A stretch of 64,000 bases of DNA from the NCBI GenBank assembly GCA_030272155.1, contig CP126204.1, forward strand, positions 2,037,501-2,101,500. The letters are read 5' to 3'. This DNA comes from Tetradesmus obliquus (lineage: Eukaryota; Chlorophyta; Chlorophyceae; Sphaeropleales; Scenedesmaceae). The translations under genes were made by a program, and so were the position numbers. This document shows, piece after piece, positions 1 to 9,407 of this stretch; position 1 is the first letter of the stretch; each line of letters begins with the position of its first letter. The notes under the pieces are model-generated. The model saw nothing but the letters and a program-made list of their open reading frames with translations, was not told the origin of the DNA and ran no database searches.

Positions 1-734
1 AGCAGTGTGTTTACATTGCACCAGTGCGCAACATGCTTGTTGTTGCGGGTGGGCGGCATTGCGCTCACTTGGCGCTAATCAGTGCTGCTTTCAGTCAGAG
101 CTTCCACATTCCTGCAATTGTCGAGTGGTGTCAATGGCACACAGTCGCATTGTTATTACTTGTGTGTTACCTGCAACTCTGTACACTTGCTGAGTCGGCA
201 GCACCAGCTGCAGCTGCCTCAGAGGCACTGCAGCTAAGCTGCTTGATGTAATACGTACACTGGTCCATTCACAGCTTGTTTGTATGCTTGTAGCAAGGTT
301 CTACTGTACCAGCTACGCCTGGGTCGCCATTGACATGTGCATAACGGTCCTGCAAACAAGCTACAGGGCGAGCCCGTCACATGTATTTGTACTGCCGCCA
401 AAGTCAGCATCTTCGCCGTGCATATTCTGACAAGTCCTGCAGCTTTAAAACTAAATGCTATCGCTTTTCCTTGCGCCGTGACCTTGCACCAGCAGCTGCT
501 GTGGTAGCGGTGAGCCAGCGCGCGGCAAAACAGGTGACGGGCGCTGCAGGACAGCCAGCAGGTTGTTGTACTTCAATATTAAACTGTAGTTACTTGTAAG
601 TACTTTTCAGGTAAGAGCGTATGTTGAGTGTACGCCCTTTCCTAACCTTGACACCATCACGCCATGCAGCAACAGCATGATGTGCTAAACGTGCTGCCCC
701 TGACTGCTATGCACTGCCCGCACAACAGCCTCAG
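1..734. other. intergenic, no gene recognised
   Basis: Short overlapping open frames without introns, domains or recognisable composition. It probably holds the upstream region of the Kazal gene that starts at 735, but no core promoter element stands out. Confidence 0.4.
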
Positions 735-1178
735 ATGACAAGAAACAGGATGCTCAAGGCTGCAGCAGCAGTAGCAGCACTACTGGCAGTGCTCTGCTGC
801 ATCAGCAGCATGAGGGTAGCAGCAGCAGCAGCAATGCCAGCACAGCAGTCGCCAGACCCGTGCGGGTGTTTGAACACCTACCGCCCTGTATGCGGGGGCG
901 GCACTCGCTTTATCAACAGCTGCAAAGCGGAGTGCGCTGGCTTCGCAGCAGCAGAGCCGATCGGCCCGGACAACTGCAACGCAACAGACAGCAGCAGGAA
1001 TGACGACGACTGGCCAGACTTCCCAGACATTTGCACCTGTGGTGGCATCTATGCACCTGTGTGTGCTGGCAGGAACTTCACCAGGTACTTTGCAAATGCA
1101 TGTGAGGCGAGGTGTGCTGGTTTCTCTGTGAGCAAAGCAGTAGGGCGCAGCGGCACCTGCCCTCCGTCAAGGCCTTGA
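735..1178 (+). CDS. secreted two-domain Kazal-type protease inhibitor-like protein
   Basis: Single-exon frame of 147 residues starting at an ATG. Residues 1-33 form a signal peptide: a basic start (MTRNRMLK) followed by an Ala/Leu-rich core. Two Cys-rich repeats follow, at about residues 41-80 and 99-142. Each has CxC, then (Y)xPVC, then a Cys pair ending in C-A-GF, then a final Cys, giving six Cys per domain. That is the Kazal pattern of serine protease inhibitors. An acidic DDDWPD linker separates the repeats. By family, the protein should be extracellular or in the secretory pathway and may block a serine protease; the inhibited protease cannot be told from the sequence. A possible TGTAA poly(A) signal lies at 1280-1284, about 100 nt past the stop. 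The last coding bases are duplicated behind the stop (see repeat at 1238). Confidence 0.8.
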   Translation: MTRNRMLKAAAAVAALLAVLCCISSMRVAAAAAMPAQQSPDPCGCLNTYRPVCGGGTRFINSCKAECAGFAAAEPIGPDNCNATDSSRNDDDWPDFPDICTCGGIYAPVCAGRNFTRYFANACEARCAGFSVSKAVGRSGTCPPSRP

Positions 1179-1200
1179 GCAGCACCTGCAGCAGCAGCAG

Positions 1201-1237
<37 letters not shown>

Positions 1238-1238
<1 letters not shown>

Positions 1239-1271
1239 GCACCTACCCTCCTTCAAGGCCTTGAGCAGCAC
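1238..1271 (+). repeat. duplicate of the Kazal CDS end in the 3' UTR
   Basis: About 34 bp nearly identical to 1152-1185, which carries the last codons, the stop and the following bases. The two copies are separated by a (CAG)n tract at 1188-1237, so the duplication may have arisen by slippage or unequal exchange at that tract (inference). Confidence 0.75.
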
Positions 1272-1600
1272 TGGCAACGTGTAAATGAGCTGCCAGCTTT
1301 GTTCAAACATTGTGCGCCTTGCAATATGTTGACTAGCATCCTTAGGTAGCATGATGAGGAAAGATCAGCAGACGTGAGCAGCACTGGTAGCGTGTGCATG
1401 CGCTGCCAGCTTTGTTCAAACATTGTGCGCGTTGCAAGATGTTGTCTACTAGTAGCATCCTTAGGTAGCATGATGAGGAAACATCAGCAGGCATGAGAAG
1501 CACTGCCAGCGCGTGATGTGCATGATGGCTGTATTTTTGAGCCGTGTGTAGCTTGCAGGATATTGTCTAGCATCCTTAGGTAGCATGTGTAGGTAGTGTT
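1261..1600. repeat. three-copy minisatellite, unit about 115-125 bp
   Basis: Three direct, diverged copies. Each carries a GAGCAGCACTGG-like start and the shared block CTAGCATCCTTAGGTAGCATG or a close variant (near 1335, 1453 and 1568). The first two also share GCTGCCAGCTTTGTTCAAAC. No coding sense is seen. Confidence 0.75.
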
Positions 1601-3771
1601 AGCAAACTTACAGACAGTTTTGAAGCTGCATATGGCATTGCACTGTGCTTGAATCTGCTTGTGAGTGTGTGTCCAGCGCGATACTTTGTCTGGGGAGCAG
1701 GGAAGAGGGTGGGAATGAAGCGCACGCAATGCAGGTGCCAGTTGTTAGCAGCGATAAGGCCAGCAGCATCAATGGTTGTTGTTTTGCATCGCACAGCCTT
1801 CACCAGAACAGTTGTAGCATCTGCAATCCTACAGTTTGATGCAGGGGTTTTGTTTGCGGCAACTGTGACACAGCTTTCAGCATACCAGTTGCCACATCTG
1901 CAGTCTGCCGCATTCAATGCAGCAGGTGCCACATGTATCTATGTGGCGAACTTGTTTCTATCATGGCATCCAGCATGGTCGTATATTGTGTGTGATGTCA
2001 GTTGTCCATGTCAGGCCTGTTCTTTTTCATGCCAGGCACGCTTTTCAGCAGCTTACAATGTGTACTGCTTTCAGGGTCGCACGTTAAGCCAAGCAGGGCT
2101 TCCAGCAGTGCATTGTGACGTCATTCAACGTTATTATTTTGACAGCACGTGCCAGAACATCATTTGTGCAGCATAGTAGCACTTCCGCAGCAAGGCAATG
2201 CCAATCAGTACTCAGGCACACCCGTTCTGCTACGCCTGTTGTGTCTGAGCGGGGCAGTTGCGCATTGGCTGTTTTCAGGAGCAGTATAAGTTTGTTCCAC
2301 ATCTTTTGACACATGGTTTGGCAGCAGACAGGGCAGATGCGAGGGCCGTGCTTCTGCAGCTGTTCACAGAGAGTTTGCATATAGCATGAAAGCATGGAAG
2401 TATCCTCAGCACGTTCGCTGTAAACACTTTGTGGTGGCCCCAGCTTGACTTTATGGCTCCGTGCACAGCGCAATTGATGTGAATATGCAGCCATATCTTG
2501 CGCGCTGTGTGACATGTGAGACGGTATTGACATCACCAGCACCAGCAGCAGCATGATTACAATCAAGCAATGAGCAATTTGCAGTGAACATGTGGGCTCC
2601 TGAAGAGCTTAACACCCTGGCGTGCTGCATGCGGCTGTTATGTTGCGGCTGCGGCTGTTATGCGGCTGTTATGTAGCGGCCTCAGCTGTTGTGTAGCAGC
2701 TGCAGCTGTTATGTAGCGGCTGGCTGGCAGGGAGCAACGCCGCTATGGGAGCGTGGTGACTTTGGTGTACGTGAGTCCGGCCCTGTGTCAGTACCCCTTG
2801 CACTGGTTCACTGTACTATGCCTGCGGTCCCGTCGCGGATGGAGTGCCTGGCTTGGCATGGCCTCCACCTCTGTCAGTGGAATGCCATCAAGACGGATAT
2901 GCAGCTGGCTTGAACCCGCGACACGATTGAATGAATACGCTCATTACGTTGTACCCGGACGAATCAGGATGAGGACGGAGACTGTGGCCTTCCGGCTGGG
3001 TTACTTTTTCTGTTACAGCTTACGTGTCATCGCCAATTACGCTCGCATGTCTAAGCCTGAGATGGAGTTTGAGGGCGCAAACCCAATAAGACACACAACG
3101 ATAAATATAGCGGAACTGCTATTGCGCGAGGCGCTGCCATTGCAGAGCGTCGAAGGGCATTAACAGTCGCTGGATACGTCGAAGCAGGCCATCGAATCTA
3201 CATTAGTTGTATATCAATGTTGTTTTAAAGCAATTTCGATAATAACGACCACTGGTTCTGCTTCTTCGTCACGTTCAATGGTCGCTGGTGTTTGTATGCG
3301 TGGGTTTTGACGTTGCCAGAGGTTGCGCGCTGGTGTTTCCCAGTAGGAAGTCAGATAGAAACTAAAACTAAATGTGAGCAAAGGAAAAAAATGCGCCTCG
3401 AAGATGGTGGGAGGGGTGGGTGGTGGCCGGAGGGCTTCATCTGCTGTTGCACAGCTATCCTGGGCCCAGGAAACTGTAGGACTGGCTGTCAAGCCACTGG
3501 CTGTCACACAAGCAAGGAAACGATGGTCCGGGATACGGAGTCACCGACTCCCCAATTTACTACAGGTAGAGGTTTGTAAAGGATCCGCTGCGTGTGTTAC
3601 AACAAGCGCTACGTCAAGCCACATGCACTCTTCACACACCATCTGTTGACTAGACACAGATGTGAAAACTCTGCACAGGAGCCAGTAGGCGGCTCCCGGG
3701 TAATGTCCAATCGCAGTCAGACATTGCAGACACCAGCGCCTCAGTTCCCCACAGGATACAACAGCAGCTAC
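1601..3771. other. intergenic, partly AT-richer, no gene recognised
   Basis: Open frames here are short, mostly lack a true ATG and show no domains. Bases 2625-2715 hold short tandem units of the form GCGGCTGTTATGTA. From about 2750 to 3650 the CAG density falls sharply. The low end of the CCDC97 transcript (minus strand) probably reaches here: a minus-strand TGTAA lies at 3597-3601. Confidence 0.4.
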
Positions 3772-3830
3772 TCTGCATCAAAGTAGGCATCCTCCCCGTC
3801 CTGAGCTTGCTGCGCCCGCATGCCTCAGGC
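3772..3830 (-). repeat. duplicate of the CCDC97 C-terminus behind the stop
   Basis: On the minus strand this reads AQQAQDGEDAYFDAE-stop. It closely matches the true end AQQAQDAEDAYFDAD-stop at 3891-3940. It lies downstream of the real stop, so it is a 3' UTR copy unless an alternative terminal exon is used. Confidence 0.75.
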
Positions 3831-3890
3831 GCAGAATCGATGCCCTCAAGTTGTGTGCAACTTGAGAGGCAGAGCCTGCCGATACGGCTG

Positions 3891-4445
3891 CTAGTCTGCG
3901 TCAAAGTAGGCGTCCTCAGCGTCCTGTGCCTGCTGTGCTGCCCAGGCCTCATCCAGCGCTGCGTCAGCATCGATGTCTGCATACTCCTGGTGAGCGCCAT
4001 CCAAGCCCAACAGGAAACGGGACTGCAGCAGCAGCAGCAGCAGCAGCAATGCCAGCAGCAGCAGTGCCCCCAGCAGCAGGGGTGACAAGTTGTGTTCAGG
4101 AGGTCAAGCAACAAACATGCATCAGCAGCAATGCGCGACTTGCACCAAGTGCTTGACCACCTGTTCCCGCAGATGCAGTTTATTTGTTGCCCTGACCATC
4201 AGCAATGCTGCCCTCACAGCAGCAGCAGCAGCAGCAGTGCTGCCCTCACGCGCCACCTGCATTTCCTCCAAGTGATCTGCCGTTCAAGGAGGTGAACAAG
4301 CAACAAACATGCAGCAGCAGCAGCAGCAGCGGCAGCAGCAGCAGCAGTAACAGCAGTGGCAGCAGCAGCAGCAGTGCTGCCCCCACCTGCATCTCCTCCA
4401 GGAAGTCCTGCCGCCTGCGCCGCATCGCGCCAGCACTCATGTCCA

Positions 4446-4484
<39 letters not shown>

Positions 4485-6044
4485 GCCGAGATGCAGCGTC
4501 AGCGTCCTGCATCGCTGCATCGCCATTTGGCTGCTGTCTCTGTCTCTCCTGCTGCTGTCTTTGCTGCTGCTGCTGCTGCTGGCTCTTGGCAGCCGGGCCC
4601 TCATCTTCGCTCTCACTCTCCTCTTGCTCCGAAAGCTGGCACTCCTCTTCCTGCAGCTGCTGCTGCAGCCGTGTCTGCACCAGCACCTCATCATGTGCAC
4701 TCAGCAGGCTGCCTGCAAACCCTAAACCCAGCCCTAAACCATCACCTGGCTGTGGGCCAGCGTGGGGTGGCGGCTGGCCCTCGTACTGCCCTGCGGTACA
4801 TATGTGCAGTACAAATGCGAAGTGCAGAGGTGCAGTACAGATGTGCAGGAGCGGGGTGCAGTACATATGTGCAGTTCAGATGTGCCGTACGAGCGCAGTA
4901 GGTCGATTGAAGTGCGCTGTGTGACGTGGTGTGTGTGCAGTTGTGATGACCGGGGGCTACGTGCACGTGAGGACAAGTGGTGACAGCCAGCAGTGAAAGC
5001 CGAGACTAACAGCCAAAGGATCTTAACACACACACATTCCGATGACCAACATCAAACAAGCAATCCCCAAACACCCACAACATCAAAACGGCAGCAGCAT
5101 CTTCAACCAAAGCCCCCTACAGACATTTGTTTTATCTTCTGCATATTCAAAACAGTGCCGCACCTATATACTCGTGCCAGACCAGTGGCTCCCGAGCCCG
5201 CATGCTGCTTTCTGAAAAGTACTCGCCCTTCTGCTCCAGTTGGTACATGAATGCCAGCCGCCTGTTTGCAGCCGTCTTGTTGGCAGCCTTGCTCCTGCCG
5301 CTGCTGTGAGCTGCTGACCCCTGCTGCTGCTGCTGCTGCTGCTGGCCTGGTGTTTGGCCATGCTGCTGCTGTGCGTGATCCAGCCAGTAGTTGACTTCGT
5401 AGTTGCTGCGCAGAGGCTGAAAGCTTTCGAGGTCGCTGCTGCTAAGCAGGCTGCTGTAACGCTCCAGGAACACTGCAGCAAAGTAGACAACGGCAGGTTT
5501 GGGTGCAGGTACAGGTGCAGGTCCCTCAGTATGCCTGTCACGGGGCTGAAAGAGTGCTGGGTAGAAGCAAGATGCTTGAGTAGATGGCACTGCTGCTGCA
5601 GCACACGTTGCACCAGCTGAACATCATGAGTGCCAGAACCCTCTAACCCTTATCGATGCCACCCAACACAATCAGAGGCACATCTAGTGTGTTGCTGATG
5701 GCACTGAAGACAGCATACGCGCTACAGAGCAACTGAGCCCCTGAGCTGTCCCAAGCAGCGCTGCACCTAGCATGGCTCTTTCATTCAACCACACCCACAC
5801 ACAGGCCCCTTCTGGGTAGTTCAAGCCAAGAATCAGATTGTAAATGACAGCGTTTGAATGTACCTGCTGGGTCTCTCTGCAGCAGGCCTTGCAGGAAAGT
5901 TTGGATGGCATCAGGCGCAGGCTGCGGCTGTGCTCTGCACAGCGAAGATGGCAGCTGCAGGTCTGGTGCTGCGCTCAGGCGTGTGCACAGAGCAGCACAA
6001 AACGATGCGTCCAAGGCGCTGCCAGGCGCTGAGGCAGCAGCCAT
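3891..6044 (-). CDS. CCDC97: CCDC97-like protein (DUF2052 family)
   Basis: Four exons on the minus strand: 6044-5864, 5472-5164, 4790-4387 and 4022-3891. All phases close, giving 341 residues, close to the human protein's length. The join of exons 1 and 2 restores LLQRDPAVFLERYSSLL, and exon 2 continues with LRSNYEVNYWLDHA and RRLAFMYQLEQKGEYFSES plus MRAREPLVWHEYIG, the family core. Exon 3 holds an acidic segment, poly-Q runs and AMRRRRQDFLEEMQ. Exon 4 joins as SRFLLGLDG and ends in the acidic DAEDAYFDAD. CCDC97 is a nuclear protein reported with the SF3b/U2 snRNP; that role is transferred by homology. Poly-Q from (CAG)n makes exon 3 longer than usual. It shares a 525-bp divergent promoter with TFIIA gamma. 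Confidence 0.85.
4246..4285 (-). repeat. intronic copy of the CCDC97 exon 3 donor edge
   Basis: On the minus strand this reads GGAGGAAATGCAG|GTGGCG, a degraded copy of the real junction GGAGGAGATGCAG|GTGGGG at 4387. Following intron blocks (GGAGGT..AAGCAACAAACATGCA, near 4099 and 4288) are also duplicated. Confidence 0.65.
4795..4905. repeat. short tandem repeat in a CCDC97 intron
   Basis: Imperfect direct repeats of about 20-30 bp built on GTGCAGTACAnATGTGCAG, four to five copies, inside the intron between exons 2 and 3. Confidence 0.6.
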
Positions 6045-6569
6045 GCTCGCTGCTGCAGCTATGGGGATGTGTGCAGGGCGCCTCAGCAGCAGAGCTGTGC
6101 TAGGTGTGCTGTAGCTGAAGCACTGGACAAGGAGTCAGGGATGATCAGTGGTAGCAGGGCGCAATAGGCTGGTCAAACACAAAGTTTACAAGCAAGAGGT
6201 TCACGTTCGTGTGATCGGTGCGTATGCCAGGGCGCCTGAAATGCACTGATGCACCCCTGGAAACCCTCTGCAGCAGAAGCCTGGTGTGACAAGTCTCACG
6301 CGCAACAAAGCTCTACGTCACGTTTCTCGGTGCGTCCTACTATAAGTAGCGTCGAGTTTGACGGAAAAACTACCCACCGGAAGACGGACATTTGCAAGCT
6401 TTGCTACTGCTTGGTTCGGACCGCAGACTTGCCCGCTGTGCTGCAGCACGTCGTTATCCACATCCAGACACCCATGTAACTGTTTACATTGCTGAGATCG
6501 CGGCAGCAGCGGGGCTGCAGGTTGCAGCAGGGACTGTAGCAGCTTGGGGAAGCTCTTAGCAGCAGCAAC
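6045..6569. promoter_or_regulatory. divergent promoter between CCDC97 and TFIIA gamma
   Basis: 525 bp between two opposing start codons. The segment is poorer in CAG than its surroundings and holds a TATA-like TATAAG at 6341 oriented to the plus strand, about 230 bp before the TFIIA start. Shared regulation is inferred from the arrangement alone. Confidence 0.5.
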
Positions 6570-8423
6570 ATGGCAGCCCAGCTGTATTCAAACACGCAGT
6601 TGGCCCAGGCGCTGTATGAGGTCCTGCAGGAGCTGGTTGCTGACGGCAAGGTGCCAGAGGAGTTGGCAGTAGCCACCCTGGACCAGGTGAAACACACAGG
6701 AACAACTTTGGTGCTACCACGTGCCTTATATCCTGTGCTCCACTGCAATGCTGCGCTTGCTACCTAAGCTGAACTCTGAGCCGTGGCTTCTGCCACTTGT
6801 GAAGGTGAAGATGTGTTAAACGTCCGTGCGCCGGCAACACCTTCTGCTGACATGCTGTCTGCCCTGCTGCTGTGGTGCAATCACGGTCCATGGCGCCTTT
6901 CACTTGGCCTCAGCTCGATCAGGTAACCATGATCTGCAGCTGCGCAACTCGCAGCCCACACTGTAGTATGCATTCATCTTGACATGATTGTGCAGCGTTG
7001 ATATTGTGGCGGCAGCAGCATGCAGGACAATGCAGATGACAGCTGCACTGCTGAGCCTGTGTGTTCCCACAAATCCAGTGCGTGTCAACAGAGAGGCTGC
7101 ATGCTGTGTCATGCGAGCATGCCAGCGTTGCATGTGTTCGCAGCGTGCAGCGGCTCATCAGCTCTGCAGCAGCCACTTTGAGAGTTTTGAGCTATTACTC
7201 GACATGCTGCTGTGCAGTGTGATCCTTCAGCAGCTGCCTAGAACCACAACGCAGCCTTCCTCACCTGCCAAATTGTTGTAAATGCCGCCTGATGTAATTT
7301 CATGTTTTTGCTCGCAGTCCATCCTGAGTGCGCTCAAGAATGAGATCCCCGCAAAGAGTGAGGTGAAGGGCAACCTGGACACCTACAAGTACTACGACAA
7401 CGTGAGCAGACGTGATGTATGATGTTGATTGCTTGTTCAATGCAGAGCTGCCGCAAGCAGTGGTGCTGTCGCAGCCACAGGCAGTGGCATGGGGGTGCAG
7501 GTACCCACAAATACTACGACAACGTGAGCAGCAACATCGCCCAGCACCAGCACCTGATGTAGCTTATATCATTGATATTATACGTTAAACTGCATTTGGC
7601 TAAGCCTCTGAAAGAGTTGCAGGAAGCACACTTTGGAAAATCATAAATCCAAACATAATGCTTCACTCCCTGTATGGCTTGCATGCAACCTTATGTGTTA
7701 AAAACACCTCATGTATCACCCAGCAAACACCTTCTGGTTACTTCACAACATGTACGTCTCGCTGCAGGTGTGGCAGTTCACGCTGTCTGATGTGGCCTTC
7801 AAGTTGAATGTCACACCGTTATCATGACTCTCACTATCTGTCACACCACTTGTCACACTTGTTATCACACTCCCTGTCTCGCTGCAGGTGTGGCAGTTCA
7901 CGCTGTCTGACGTGGCCTGCAAGCTAAATGCCGCTGGCCACCCTGTGTCACACATGACACGCCACGCTAACACAGTTGTTACATTGGTTACATGCTGCAG
8001 GTGTGGCAGTCTGACGTCTCAGCCCACGTGTTTGGTGTGCCCTGCTGACTGTGACACACTGTGTTTGTGTTGTCTTTTCACGCTGCAGGTGTGGCAGTTC
8101 ACGCTGTCTGACGTGGCTTTCAAACTGAACGCCGCTGACCACCCCGTGTTGCATTGCATGTCACACTAACACAGTTGTTACATTGGTGACACGCTGCAGG
8201 TGTGGCAGTCTGACGTGTCAGCCCACGTGATTTGGTGTGCCCTGCTGACTGTGACACACTGCATTTGTGTTGTCTTTTCACGCTGCAGGTGTGGCAGTTC
8301 ACGCTGTCTGACGTGGCTTTCAAACTGAATGCCAGCGGCACCGGGTCCCTCAAGAAGGCCCCGGAAGTGACGTGCGACAAGGCCAAGATCGTGTGCGTGG
8401 ACATCAAGCTGGCGCCGCAGTAG
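6570..8423 (+). CDS. TOA2: transcription initiation factor IIA gamma subunit
   Basis: Exons 6570-6686, 6914-6922, 7318-7401 and 8289-8423 give 114 residues, the usual family length. The protein starts MAAQLYSNTQLAQALYEVL, contains GNLDTYKYYDN|VWQFTLSDV (the conserved TYR.CDNVW region) and ends in KAKIVCVDIKLAPQ, all TFIIA gamma landmarks. TFIIA gamma pairs with TFIIA alpha/beta, binds TBP-TATA in the nucleus and stabilises the preinitiation complex. The 9-nt micro-exon CTCGATCAG (LDQ) sits exactly where the family has FDK. Without it the conserved helix would be three residues short. All junctions are phase 0. The intron before the last exon carries three copies of that exon's 5' edge. Confidence 0.9.
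7502..7523 (+). repeat. copy of the TFIIA exon 3 donor edge
   Basis: ACAAATACTACGACAAC|GTGAGCAG repeats the real exon 3 end at 7385-7401 about 120 bp downstream, within the intron. Confidence 0.7.
7768..8188 (+). repeat. three intronic copies of the TFIIA last-exon acceptor edge
   Basis: Copies begin after GCTGCAG at 7768, 7888 and 8099. Each repeats about 40-50 bp of the exon starting at 8289 (GTGTGGCAGTTCACGCTGTC) and then diverges into intron. The last copy belongs to a roughly 195-bp unit (7977-8174) repeated at 8175-8333, so intron and exon edge were duplicated together. Confidence 0.9.
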
Positions 8424-8510
8424 CTGCATTGCAGATGTGCCGCAGCAACGACCTTAAGTCTAACACCTACGAGAAGGTGGCTGCAGTCGAGCACTGCACG
8501 TAGCGCCGAC

Positions 8511-8541
8511 TTGTGGGTGGACATCAAGCTGACGCTGCAGT
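8511..8541 (+). repeat. copy of the TFIIA CDS end behind the stop
   Basis: GTGGACATCAAGCTGACGCTGCAGTAG repeats the real end (GTGGACATCAAGCTGGCGCCGCAGTAG, 8397-8423) about 115 bp downstream, stop included. Confidence 0.8.
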
Positions 8542-8545
8542 AGCA

Positions 8546-9407
8546 TTAGCAGCTGGCACAGCAACTGACGGGGCAGGGCCGCAGCAGCTGGCCGCAATCA
8601 TGCGGCAAAGTGTACAGCTACTGACAGGGCTGCTGCAACAGTCTTGCCCTGCAGCTTCGGGTCATCCAGCCAATTTTTTCTTATAAATCTGCCAGGGCAG
8701 GGCAAATCACAGGCCTGCTGGCATGAGGCATGGGCCGGCAGGGAAGCAGTGAAGCAGCATACATGATCGTGCTGTTTTATGGATGGTTTCTGGGTGGTGG
8801 AGACTTGTAAGGGTGTCAAGGGATTAATCGACGGGGCTTCCGGGTGTAAACTGACTGCTTGAGTGGCTGTCTGGGTGAGGGTACATTCACTGTGGTATCT
8901 GCAGGCCATGGCTGCAACTGCACAGAGCATCCATGCGCATATTCAACAGTCAACCTGTCGATGTATCTTCCCATCTGCGGCCCATGTCGAGCGGATGAAG
9001 GCTGTGCTGCTGGATCAAAACCCTAGTCAGCCGTTGCGTGCGCCATGCTTCACTGTTCACACAGCGTTTCCAATTATCCCTAGGCTTCGTGTAGATTTTA
9101 TTCACCCGTTTAACGAGCTACCGCTTACACTCAATTGGGCGCAGAACGTCCGATGTAACCGTCGCGTGCACATGCCTTGGCGCCTCATTGGGCTCGGCCT
9201 GCCGACAGCCGTTGCGTGTTCGCAAGACTTGTTCATAGCCTCGGTGTATGTGCGTTGTACCGCACTGTAAAAGAGGCTACGTTGAGTGAAGCAGCCAGAA
9301 CAGTTGAACAGCCTCTCGTCCCACTGCTGGAGCTGCCATCCCCACCCCACGATATCGATGCGGCAGGTGAGGAAGCTCTTGCAGGACGTTGATGCCGTGA
9401 TGCCGTG
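8546..9407. other. intergenic, unassigned
   Basis: A plus-strand open frame from an ATG at 8908 to 9270 (121 codons) has no recognisable domain. Composition is less CAG-rich. It probably holds the end of the TFIIA transcript and the upstream region of the next gene. Confidence 0.4.

Noticed and set aside
2084-2566. 160-codon minus-strand open frame with hydrophobic N-terminus
   Set aside because: It begins at a non-ATG codon, has no domain, and lies in unsupported intergenic sequence with irregular Cys/Trp/His content.
2753-3163. 136-codon plus-strand frame and a GAACCCGCGAC motif near 2910 suggesting a tRNA or primer-binding site
   Set aside because: No cloverleaf can be formed around the motif, the T-stem bases do not pair, and there are no reverse transcriptase or LTR signs. 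The frame lacks an ATG.
5473-5590. Extension of CCDC97 exon 2 upstream (MPSTQASC.. frame)
   Set aside because: It starts at GTG. Using the acceptor at 5473 joins RDPA directly to VFLERY in phase, matching the family.
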